Below, piece by piece: positions 8,804 through 18,300 of a stretch of DNA of 32,857 bases. Both the position numbers and the translations under genes were made by a program. Every line of letters starts with the position of its first letter. The stretch's first letter is position 1. This DNA comes from Ruminococcaceae bacterium UBA3323 (GTDB lineage: Bacteria; Bacillota; Clostridia; Oscillospirales; Acutalibacteraceae), in NCBI GenBank assembly GCA_002361935.1, contig DESD01000071.1, positions 1 to 32,857 of the forward strand, given 5' to 3'. The notes below the pieces were generated by a model, which worked only from the letters and a program-made list of their open reading frames with translations, made no database searches and was not told the DNA's origin.

Positions 8804-9868
8804 ATGAAAGATATACTATTCAAACTTGAAGAAAATCATTTTCTGAATGATGATGAATTTAAGCTTCTGCTTGAGGATGAAAGTGAAGAAACCCTAAACG
8901 TTCTTAATAAAAGAGCTGCCTGTGTAAGCAAAAAAACTTATGGAAATAAGGTATATATAAGAGGTTTGATTGAATTTACAAATTATTGTAAAAATGATTG
9001 CTATTACTGTGGAATACGCAAAAGCAATTGCAGGGCAGAACGCTATCGGCTTACAGATGAGCAGATTTTGGATTGCTGTGCGGCAGGCTACAAGCTTGGC
9101 TTCAGAACCTTTGTTTTGCAGGGCGGGGAGGATGGCTTTTTTACCGACGAAAAAATGCTTGCAATTATAAAAAAAATTAAAAAAAGCTATCCTGATTGTG
9201 CACTTACTCTTTCAATCGGAGAAAGGGGCTATGACAGCTACAAAGCTTTTTTCGATGCAGGGGCAGACAGATATCTGCTTCGCCACGAAACAGCCGATTC
9301 AGAGCATTACAGCCGGCTTCATCCAAGCAGTCTTTCACTTCAAAACAGGATGAAATGCCTTTTTGATTTAAAAGAAATCGGCTATCAGGTTGGCTGCGGT
9401 TTTATGGTCGGCTCGCCATATCAATCAACAAATAGTATAATTAAGGACCTGAAGTTTATTAGGGATCTAAATCCGCATATGGTAGGCATAGGTCCGTTTA
9501 TTCCTCATAATGCAACGCCGTTCAGGGCTTGTAAGCAGGGGGATATGCATTTAACCCTGAAGCTTTTAAGCATAATAAGATTAATGCTTCCAAATGTGCT
9601 GCTTCCGGCTACAACTGCGCTTGGCACAATAGATCCGGCAGGTAGGGAAAAGGGAATACTTGCAGGTGCAAATGTTGTTATGCCCAATCTTTCGCCCAAT
9701 GATGTGCGGAAAAAATATCTTTTGTATGATAATAAATTATGTACAGGAGATGAAGCGGCAGAGTGTGTTCTACGCTTAAAAAACAAAATGAAAAGCATAG
9801 GATATGAGATTGCTACATGCAGGGGAGATTACAAAAATATAACGGAGAGTAATAGTTATGGCAAATAA
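8804..9868 (+). CDS. hydE: [FeFe]-hydrogenase maturase HydE, radical SAM, 354 aa
   Basis: HydE is a radical S-adenosylmethionine enzyme needed to build the H-cluster of [FeFe]-hydrogenase. The radical SAM [4Fe-4S] motif is C62-KND-C66-YY-C69 in YCKNDCYYCGIR. Also visible are VLQGGEDGFF (the GGE motif), the HydE-type sequence GADRYLLRHETAD, and a barrel-end segment LPATTALGTIDPAGREKGI. The same fold occurs in BioB and PylB, but the GADRYLLRHET segment and the directly following hydF favour HydE. It starts 1 nt after the uvrA stop with only a weak ribosome binding site, which suggests coupling to uvrA translation. Its end overlaps the hydF start by 11 nt. Confidence 0.93.
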   Translation: MKDILFKLEENHFLNDDEFKLLLEDESEETLNVLNKRAACVSKKTYGNKVYIRGLIEFTNYCKNDCYYCGIRKSNCRAERYRLTDEQILDCCAAGYKLGFRTFVLQGGEDGFFTDEKMLAIIKKIKKSYPDCALTLSIGERGYDSYKAFFDAGADRYLLRHETADSEHYSRLHPSSLSLQNRMKCLFDLKEIGYQVGCGFMVGSPYQSTNSIIKDLKFIRDLNPHMVGIGPFIPHNATPFRACKQGDMHLTLKLLSIIRLMLPNVLLPATTALGTIDPAGREKGILAGANVVMPNLSPNDVRKKYLLYDNKLCTGDEAAECVLRLKNKMKSIGYEIATCRGDYKNITESNSYGK

Positions 9869-11066
9869 TCTTAATGAAACACCGAATGCAAACAGATTGC
9901 ATATTGCATTTTTCGGAAAAAGAAATGCAGGAAAATCAAGTGTTGTAAATGCAGTTACCGGCCAGAATTTGTCTATAGTATCCGATGTGCTCGGAACAAC
10001 TACTGATCCGGTATCAAAGGCAATGGAACTTCTTCCGATAGGTGCTGTTTTAATTATAGACACGCCGGGGATTGATGACAGCGGCACAATAGGGAAGCTC
10101 AGAGTACAGAAAACAAAGCAGATATTGAATAAAACCGATGTTGCCGTGCTGATTGTTGACAGTGCAGCCGGAAGGTCTGCCTGTGATGAAGAACTGATTG
10201 CACTTTTTAAAGCGAAAGAGCTTCCGTACATAGTTGTTTACAATAAATCAGATTTAAATTGCGTTCAGCAGCTTGCCGATTATGAAATATCCGTCAGTGC
10301 AAAAACGGGTGAAGGCATAAATGCCCTGAAAGAGAAAATTGCTTTTTTTGGCAAAGCAGAGAAAAATACAAATTGTATAATTCCTAATAAGCTGTCAAAA
10401 GAGAATATTGTTGTTCTTGTAACGCCAATTGATGGCTCCGCACCGAGGGGCAGAATGATTTTGCCGCAGGTTCAGACTATAAGGGATATACTGGATGCAA
10501 GTGCCGTGTGCATTACTGTTCAGCCCGAACAGCTTACGTTTGTTCTTGACAGCCTGAAAACAAAGCCCACTCTTGTGATAACGGACAGCCAGGTTTTCGG
10601 GAAGGTTAAAGCAATTGTTCCCGATGATATTCCGTTAACTTCATTTTCCATTCTTATGGCAAATTATAAAGGTATTCTGAAAACGGCGGTTCAGGGTGCG
10701 GCGAGTATAGACAGGCTTAAAAACGGTGATATTGTGCTGATTTCCGAGGGATGCACCCATCATAGGCAGTGTGAAGATATCGGAACGGTGAAGCTTCCGA
10801 ATTGGTTGAAAAAACAAACAGATAAAACGCTTCAATTTGAATTTACATCCGGAGGTGAGTTTCCCGAGGATTTAAGTAAATATGCTCTTGTTATTCACTG
10901 CGGCGGCTGTATGCTGAATGAAAAGGAAATGCTGCATCGTCAAAAGTCTGCTGAGGGGCAGGGCATTCCGTTTACGAATTACGGAACGGCGATAGCTTAT
11001 ATGAATGGAATTTTGAGGAGAAGTCTTGAAATTTTCCCTGAAATCCAAAGCGAAATATCAGAATAA
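9858..11066 (+). CDS. hydF: [FeFe]-hydrogenase maturation GTPase HydF, 402 aa
   Basis: HydF is the GTPase and scaffold that carries the di-iron precursor and delivers it to apo-hydrogenase. The N-terminal GTPase domain shows the P-loop GKRNAGKSS at residues 20-28, DTPG at 68-71 and NKSD at 129-132. The C-terminal domain keeps the HydF iron-sulfur ligand pattern: C299-T-H301, then about 45 residues, then H347-C348-GG-C351. The start overlaps hydE by 11 nt and has a GGAGA-type ribosome binding site about 9 nt upstream. It is the last gene of the operon and is followed within 5 nt by a strong terminator. HydG, the third maturase, is not in the window. Confidence 0.95.
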   Translation: MANNLNETPNANRLHIAFFGKRNAGKSSVVNAVTGQNLSIVSDVLGTTTDPVSKAMELLPIGAVLIIDTPGIDDSGTIGKLRVQKTKQILNKTDVAVLIVDSAAGRSACDEELIALFKAKELPYIVVYNKSDLNCVQQLADYEISVSAKTGEGINALKEKIAFFGKAEKNTNCIIPNKLSKENIVVLVTPIDGSAPRGRMILPQVQTIRDILDASAVCITVQPEQLTFVLDSLKTKPTLVITDSQVFGKVKAIVPDDIPLTSFSILMANYKGILKTAVQGAASIDRLKNGDIVLISEGCTHHRQCEDIGTVKLPNWLKKQTDKTLQFEFTSGGEFPEDLSKYALVIHCGGCMLNEKEMLHRQKSAEGQGIPFTNYGTAIAYMNGILRRSLEIFPEIQSEISE

Positions 11067-11070
11067 AAAC

Positions 11071-11105
11071 AGAGCGGTCTGAAAATCAGACTGCTCTATT
11101 TTTTT
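11071..11105. terminator. Strong, probably bidirectional intrinsic terminator
   Basis: A 12-bp stem (11071-11082 paired with 11086-11097, one G-U pair) has a 3-nt AAA loop. It is followed by ATTTTTTT for plus-strand transcription from hydF. Read on the minus strand, the same hairpin is followed by GTTTTTATT and lies just after the sigG stop, so it can end both convergent transcripts. Confidence 0.9.
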
Positions 11106-11118
11106 ACAAATTGTATAA

Positions 11119-11889
11119 CTATTTGTGGCTTTTTATTCGTTTTAAAGCATTTTTTTCAAGCCTGCTTACCTGCGCCTGTGATATTCCGACCTCTTTTGCA
11201 ACCTCCATTTGCGTTTTTCCCTGCATGAATCTCAAATACATAATGTTTCGCTCTCTGTCATCCAGTTTGCTGATTTCATCCTTTATCATAATTTCGTCTA
11301 TCCAATCCGTGTCGCAATTACTGTCACCAACCTGATCCATAACGTAAATTGTGTCGCCACCGTCACTGTAAACAGGTTCATAAAGCGAAACCGGGTCAAC
11401 GATAGCCTCAAGGGCAAGCACTACATCGCTTTTTTTCATTCCAAGCTCTTTTGCAATTTCTTCAACAGTCGGCTCTTTTTGATTTTTGTTTATCAACCTT
11501 TCTTTTACCTGCATTGCCTTATATGCTGTATCTCTCATACTTCTGCTGACTCTTACAGGGTTGTCATCACGCAGAAAGCGGCGTATTTCCCCGATACACA
11601 TCGGAACAGCATAGGTTGAAAACTTCACATCCAAATCAAGATTGAAATTGTCAATTGCTTTAATAAGGCCAATTACGCCAACCTGAAATAAATCGTCCAT
11701 GGATTCGCCTCTGTTCTGAAATCGCTGAATGACAGATAAAACCAGTCTTAAATTGCAATTTATAAGTTCCTCTCTTGCTTTCATATCTCCGTTTCTTGCT
11801 TTTCGCAGCAGTTCCATTTTTTCTTTTTCCTTAAGCACCTTTATGTCGTTTGTGTTTATTCCGCAAATTTCAACCTTGTTGTAAATCAT
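11119..11889 (-). CDS. sigG: Sporulation RNA polymerase sigma factor SigG, 256 aa
   Basis: SigG directs late gene expression in the forespore after engulfment. The N-terminal NKVEICG sequence, conserved in SigG proteins, is present at residues 4-10. Region 2 is clear (LRLVLSVIQRFQNRGE, then DDLFQVGVIGLIKAIDNF, then VKFSTYAVPMCIGEIRRFLRD). Region 3 (EPTVEEIAKELGM) and region 4 with its helix-turn-helix (GKTQMEVAKEVGISQAQVSRLE) follow. The family length is about 255-260. A GGTGG ribosome binding site lies 6 nt before the ATG. SigG is often encoded next to spoIIGA-sigE, but here it stands alone between hydF and a giant surface-protein gene. Its presence implies the organism makes endospores or descends from spore-formers. 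Confidence 0.95.
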   Translation of the reverse strand: MIYNKVEICGINTNDIKVLKEKEKMELLRKARNGDMKAREELINCNLRLVLSVIQRFQNRGESMDDLFQVGVIGLIKAIDNFNLDLDVKFSTYAVPMCIGEIRRFLRDDNPVRVSRSMRDTAYKAMQVKERLINKNQKEPTVEEIAKELGMKKSDVVLALEAIVDPVSLYEPVYSDGGDTIYVMDQVGDSNCDTDWIDEIMIKDEISKLDDRERNIMYLRFMQGKTQMEVAKEVGISQAQVSRLEKNALKRIKSHK

Positions 11890-12058
11890 ACATAACCACC
11901 ATTCTAAAAATTATGTATGTCATTAGTATTGCCTGAAAACATTTCGGTTATAAAATAAACATTAGGTAAATTATGGGAAAAAGTGATAAAAAACGTGCTT
12001 TAGGGCTTAAAATTGTATAATTAATACAAAAATTGTTACAAAATATTACAAATTCGTA

Positions 12059-12087
12059 TTGACAAGTTTTCGCTATAAGTATATACT
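12059..12087 (+). promoter_or_regulatory. Near-consensus sigma-A promoter of the giant surface-protein gene
   Basis: TTGACA (12059-12064) matches the -35 consensus perfectly. After exactly 17 nt comes TATACT (12082-12087), which matches the -10 at five of six positions. The predicted start near 12094 gives a leader of about 94 nt. This is the strongest promoter-like sequence in the window, so the giant gene is probably expressed in vegetative cells unless repressed. Confidence 0.75.
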
Positions 12088-12090
12088 TAT
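12075..12090. promoter_or_regulatory. Perfect 16-bp palindrome overlapping the -10 box
   Basis: ATAAGTATATACTTAT is its own reverse complement and covers the -10 element of the giant gene's promoter. A bound repressor here would block RNA polymerase, so it is a candidate operator. No known regulator site is recognised, and AT-rich palindromes also arise by chance. Confidence 0.45.
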
Positions 12091-12174
12091 TATATTAATA
12101 ATAAATATGGGTATATTATGCCTTTTTGTATTTATTATTTGTTACACTTGTTCAGTGAGTTGCTTTATTAGGAA

Positions 12175-12180
12175 AGAGGT
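12175..12180 (+). promoter_or_regulatory. Ribosome binding site of the giant gene
   Basis: AGAGGT, extended upstream as GAAAGAGGT, ends 7 nt before ATG 12188. It fixes the start just ahead of a clear signal peptide. Confidence 0.8.
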
Positions 12181-12187
12181 AGTTTTT

Positions 12188-12307
12188 ATGAAACTGAAAT
12201 CGAAGCGAATAATGGGTATGCTTATGGCTCTGCTTATGTTTGCTACAAGCTTTATCCAGCCGCTTGGCTTGTCCTTCGGTCTGCTTGACGTTTATTCGGC
12301 AGAAGCA
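12188..12307 (+). other. Signal peptide of the giant protein
   Basis: Residues 1-40: positively charged start with four Lys/Arg in the first seven residues, a hydrophobic core rich in Met, Leu, Ala and Phe, and a small-residue cleavage site (YSAEA before GPS). This indicates Sec export. Cleavage could be after residue 38 or 40. Confidence 0.85.
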
Positions 12308-15300
12308 GGTCCGTCCATGGATTTGTCCATAACATATCTTAGCGGCGGTAATGTGTCTGAACCATTGCCGGGTCAGCAGCCGCCTCGTCAGATAATGATA
12401 GGTCATGGAGAAACGAATGGCGCAAGGATTAATATGATCGGTGACTTCCGTTCCGGTGTTGGTGAGGGAAGAAATGCATATTTTGATCTGAAGCTTCCGT
12501 ATTTTTACAAAGATGCTGACGGCAATCTTGTTACAACCTATGAATTTGCGGATATACCTGCAGATCAGAGGGATGATCCTATGAGCCTTGCTGTTAAGGT
12601 TGTAGGCGACAACGAGGATTGGGAAGTTGATAAAACTACCGAATATAGAGGTACGGTTCATTTTCAAAGTGCAAAAACCGTAAGACAGGGCCAGCAGATT
12701 GCTTTGACTCTTCTTATTTATTTTAAAGGTGCTGTTCCCGAAAATACAAATGCTCTTATTTATCTCGGCGGCGGTTATGAAACTTATGCATATCAGGGCG
12801 TAACCTCAGACGGATGGTCTGCAACTCCCGAAATGGCATCAACCAACGGAATGTATGAATTTATTTGTTCAAATCTTCGTTGGGAAGCAGATATTCAGGC
12901 TGTTACACCAAGAAATGCACTGTGGGATAAATTCAATTATCTTGTTTACAAAATTACGGTAAGCAATACCTCTGAAGACCCTGCCAGCCATATCAAGGCG
13001 TTCAGTGCGAATGTTGAGGTTCCGACCGAAGGCAATGACGGCTACGGTCTTCATATGAAGGAAGCGATGCATTACCTTTATAACAACGGGAACCCGATTG
13101 AGCAAACAAGTTTTGAGCTTGAGGACCGTGAAGAACTTTATGTTGGTATTCCCGGTCAGGGCGGTGCGCTTATATATGATGTTACGGGAATTCCTCAGGA
13201 AGTTCGTGATAAATGGAATCTTATTACATTTGCAAATGCAGTAGATCAGAATGGTAATCCGCTTGTTCCTCTTCCATATACATATACTGCAAGTTCCAGT
13301 GTTTATTTCAGCGTATATGAAAATATTTATGCACAGGAATACGTTGATAATGACACAACGGGGGAAGCTGTTTCTTCTAAAGAATTTTATATTGCTCTTC
13401 CTATGTCAACCGATATTCCCGAATCGCAAAAGGCAATGATTAATGCGCATGTTTATGATACAATTGTTTTTGGTTCGGATTATACATGGACAAAGCAAAG
13501 CGGTCTTGCAACTCACGGCTTTGATGAAACTAAAACAGGCTTTACGCATAAAAAGTATGTTCTTGACGAAGATGCTGAAAAAAGTGAAAAAACAGCATCA
13601 ATCGGTGATGAAGTTGAATATTACCTCGGATACTTTAAAAATACAAGTAATGTTCCTGTTTTTGAGGCAAATGCAGTTGATACTGCGCCAAAGGACTTTC
13701 AACTGAAGCGTATTAATGCGTATATGAATTACAGTGATGAGGATGAAGAATATGATCCTCAGCTTAAAGATTGGTTTAAAGAAGAGGGAACGGTTGAATT
13801 TGAATTCAGCACAGGCGAAGTTGATGACGACGGAAACGAGATTACTTCTTTTGTGCCGCTTGGCTCAATGGCTTACAATGCTGATAAGTCTTCCGATGCA
13901 GCAAAGGTATTTACTCTTGAGGTCGGCACTCTTATTGATGATTATATTGAATCTCAGGCTCTTCTTAATAAAACGGTTAAATATACAAATAGATTCCGCG
14001 TGAATTTTAAACACCGAATTGCCCCGAACGAAGAATTCAACGGCAGAATCGGGGTTCAGGGTGTTGTTGATAAAGGTATTAAATACGAAAATAAGCTTGT
14101 TACCAATTACGAAACATGGCAGTGGATCAATAAGTCTGCAGTTGTTGAAGAGGCTGATTACTATAAGCAGCAGAATTCAACTTCCGTAAGTACGGCAACA
14201 ATTTTCGCAACACCTGCCGATCCTAAGCTTGTAACGGATGTAACCCGTGTTGTAGGTGATACTCTTACAGCAGCGGATTCAATGTATATTCCTATTAATG
14301 TTCCAGGTACGGGATTCCGCTATAAGCTTGGAAACAGCAGCCGGTCAAAGGTTATTCCGGGTATTCTTAAATCAGGTGCATTGCTTGATATTAACCAGAG
14401 TAAGCCGCTTGGATTTGTTACAAATAAAATTATTCTTTCCAAAGCATTAATGGATATTGCTGAAGTTGATTCCGTAACCATTTATTGCTTTAAAGGCAAG
14501 AATGCCGCTACTAAAGCCGTAACGATTCCCTTCAGTGCCTTTTCGGTTGATGATGACGGTAATTATTACGTTGAATCATCAGCATGGAAATCCGTAGGCG
14601 AATGCTACGAAGGATATGTTAACTTTAAATCCTTTGGTGCTGATATAGCTCTTTCGGATGATATTTATGTTCAGTTTGCCGGTTATACAAATGTTGTAAA
14701 GCCTGCAGCAGATCCGCTTGTTGTAACAGGCACATTTACAACGGATTACAATGATCCTGATCTTGATAAAGAAGTAAAGGATCCTGCAACAATGATTGTA
14801 AATACAATCAATCCGATTATAACGGGCTTTAGCTTTGATGATACTGAAAGTACTGAATCAAATGTAAATACTGCAAGCGGTCAGGCAAAGCAAACTACGG
14901 TTAATCATATTGAAATTCCTAATAAACAGAAGAATGTCGGCTATGAATGGTCAATATGCAATAATGCTATTTCTCCTTCAGGTGCCGTTGATATTTCCAT
15001 TGATTTATCAAGCAGCGTTGGGAATAAAACTCCGCACAGCAATGATCCTACTGTTAAGGGCTATTTAACGCAGAAAATAACGATTTCCGATTTCAGCGGC
15101 GTTGCGGATATTGATTCGGTTAAGATTTACGGATGGAATAAAAATCCCGAAACCGGCGAGCCCGATGTTACGATTCCTTTCAGTTCTCTTACTGTTACGG
15201 ACGGCAAGGTTGTTATCGGTGAAGATGTTCTGAAAAGTATCGGATATGTAAAGAATATTGTTCTTTCCTGTTCTGAATTCTACGGCTCGGAAAAAGAAGA

Positions 15301-18300
15301 GCCTGATAAAATGAATATCAGACTTGACGGTTACTCGGATTGGTACGGAGATTTGGATGCCGCTTTAACCTTTACTCCTGAAAATGAGTCAATGGCAAAC
15401 CGTATTATAACTCTTACAAACCGTTTAAGGGTTTTAAAGCCTTATGCTGAAATTCATGCATTTATTGATTATTATGATTTAACAGGTTCTGCTCTTACCT
15501 CTACGGTTAACGCTGATAAGAACGAACAAACACTGGGCGTTCCGTATGACCGTAATTTCCGGTATAGTGTTAAAGTGGGCAACCCGTATGTTTCAAGGCT
15601 TGATGATTTTGATATCACTCTGGATATTCCTTTAACTGCAGAAGGCAGCGATTATACAGGTTTCCATACAACGGGAATGTTTATGAGTAAAAATCTCATT
15701 GATAACTATAATGTCCTTGAGTATTTTACATTCTATGATGCTTCCGATCCTGATACTGCATACAAGTTTGATTTTGATAAGGAAAACGGAACTTTTACCG
15801 CTGAAGACGGAACCGTTTATAATGTTGTTGATGCAGACGGCAATATTTCTATTGATGAAAAAACCATCTTTGCAGATTGGGGTATTGAAAATCTTGGCAA
15901 GGTTGTTGTAACCGGTAAGGATTTCAAGGCAAATGTTGACTGCAACGATGATAACTATTTTACATTTACCGGATTTTCCGACAGCTATTTTAACAGCTCA
16001 GACAGATTAGCTGTTACTGCTGTAGATTATTTTGATTGCATCCGCACGGAAGATGATACAAAAACAGTTTCCATAGACGGTGCAACAGCTTATATCAGCA
16101 AAATGTATTTCGATTCCACGATTGTTGCTGCTTATAAGGATACCGAGAGTGCTGATGCCACGAAAACGGGCAATCGCTTTGATGCGGTTTCAACTTCAAA
16201 TGAACATGTCAGAATGGAAAGATATACCACCAGTGATAATGCTTATTGGGAGGATAACTCAGAACTTGACATAGGCTATAAGGCGATGGGTTCGTTTCTT
16301 GTTGACTTCAGGCAGTATTTGAACGCCAATACGAATGATACTGCTAAAGATCCAAGTAATCCTAAATATCCGAATACCACGAAAGCCGGTCTGATATGGC
16401 AGGAACATCAGAGTATGAATTATGTTTATACCCAATCGTTCAATACTGCAGCAAATGTTGATTTGAATATCACACTTCCTGACGGCAGCTTTGATGCTTC
16501 ATACCTGAAGGTTCATCCATTGGCAAAGGATTATCTTGAAAGTATTAAGGTAACCCGCAAGGATGGAACGCAAATCATTATTGATAAAACCGAATGGGAA
16601 AATAATTCCATCGAAACCGCTGTTGATACAGCAGGCAATAGTCTTGATAAATTTTTCAGAATTGATTTGCTGCAATCAGCAGAAAGTGAAGATTTAGGTA
16701 TTTATAAAACACCTGTGGATTATAAAGCGGAAAATCCCGTAACCTCTGTTGTTATTAGTCTTAATATCAATAAAACAGAAGCAAAGGGCAATGAGGCCGC
16801 AAATCCGGATTACGGAACATGGTTTGATTATTTCAATGTTAATTCAAGATATATGTTTGAGGTAACGGGAAGATTTTATAAATCGGGTCCTGCAACTGCA
16901 ACGGTAAAAACCGATATGGAAATCGGTAATGTCGTTGAAAGACCTTATGCACAGGCTAAAGACAGAAGCACACAGGGTGTTCTTAATCAAAGAACAGATT
17001 GGTCATTCAAAAATCAGTACCGCTATTATTGGTATAGTTATGGTTGGCATCATGCCGATGCCTACTATGATGCAGCAGATTTGTTTTCAACTGCAAAGGT
17101 TTATGTTTTTAATGAACAAAATCAGGTTTTAAAGGGTGTTCATAAATCTCCTTCTACAACTCAGGATCTTGATTGCACCTTTGGCACCTATAATGAGTTC
17201 GCTGTATCCTTCTTCCAGAATACCTTTGGAAGTGCTCATGATTACGCTAACGGAGGAGCAGGCTCGCGATGGGTTTATCAGGATATGTTTGATTGGAACG
17301 GCAAGCATGGATTTACCGACAGACTTGTTCTGGAGGATAAGCTTCCGGTTATCAGACCTGACGCTGAAACGGATTATTACGGCTATCTGACTCAGAAGAT
17401 TTATATATCTCCTCAGCTTTATCCGTTTATTGATTATATCGAGCTGACGAAGAAGGGCATTGTTCTTAACGAAGACGGAACAACCTCCTCAAAAGCGATT
17501 GATGATAATAAAATCGTTATTCAGAAAGATGATCTGAAGCTTTATGTAAATGACGGCTCTGAAGTAAAGGATCCTACAATTGTCGGTAATGACGAAGGCG
17601 TTACGCATGAAGATTTCTATGAAATCAATGTTTATTATCCCGATGATGAGGATAAAGCAGAGGCATCAAACTCCATAATTCTCGGTGAAGATGAATATCT
17701 TGACGGATATTCGATTCATTTAAAGAATTTAGCAGGCAATGCTGACTATACAAGAGAGCTTCAGGGTCTTGATCTTATGAAGCCGTCAGAGCATAACAAT
17801 AATGCAACGCCTGATATTTATGTCGGTGGTGAGGTATATCGTGTAAGAGAAACGAATCCTCCAACAGAGGATTATAATAAGATGACCTCAACCTCATATC
17901 ATTATGAGTGGAATGCTGCAAAATCGGAATATGCCACAAATCAGTATTACACAATGAATGATACCGGCCTTCTGATGGGTTATCGAATTCCGTTCCAGGC
18001 AGCCTGGAAGCTGATTTCAACAAATGCGAAAGGCCGCACGATTTATGATTATCATGAAGAAAATGATGATCGTCAGAATATTGATCCGAATATCGGAAGC
18101 TTTGATGTAAAAATCTGGAACAGAATGGATACCGACCAGCAGATGGGAAGATCCTCTTATATAGATACTGCAACGGTAACCAATACCATGAACAGTATTT
18201 ACCGCTTAAAGCATATCTATATTCCCGAAGCGTTTATTGACGGCGATTGGTTCAATGTTGAAAAATTAACAATAAAATACGGAAGCAGCAGTTCACATAC

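Larger units (their letters stand above)
11890..12187. other. Divergent intergenic region between sigG and the giant gene
   Basis: This 298-nt AT-rich region holds control signals for two divergent genes. On the plus side there is a near-consensus promoter and a palindrome (separate entries). On the minus side, CATACAT (11913-11919) resembles a SigG-type -10 (CATACTA), but I see no convincing partner -35, so I do not call a promoter. Other visible elements are a weak inverted repeat TTGTAT-N5-ATACAA (12013-12029) and two copies of TTGTTACA (12033-12040, 12139-12146). No gene is seen. Confidence 0.6.

Noticed and set aside
11913..11950. SigG-type autoregulatory promoter upstream of sigG
   Set aside because: CATACAT resembles the -10, but the sequence 17-18 nt upstream does not match the expected -35.
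12013..12029. Inverted repeat TTGTAT-N5-ATACAA as an operator
   Set aside because: The arms are only 6 bp in very AT-rich DNA and it lies upstream of the promoter, so chance is a good explanation.
12033..12146. Two copies of TTGTTACA as a regulatory direct repeat
   Set aside because: Eight-base repeats in AT-rich DNA over 110 nt are weak evidence, and the spacing fits no known arrangement.
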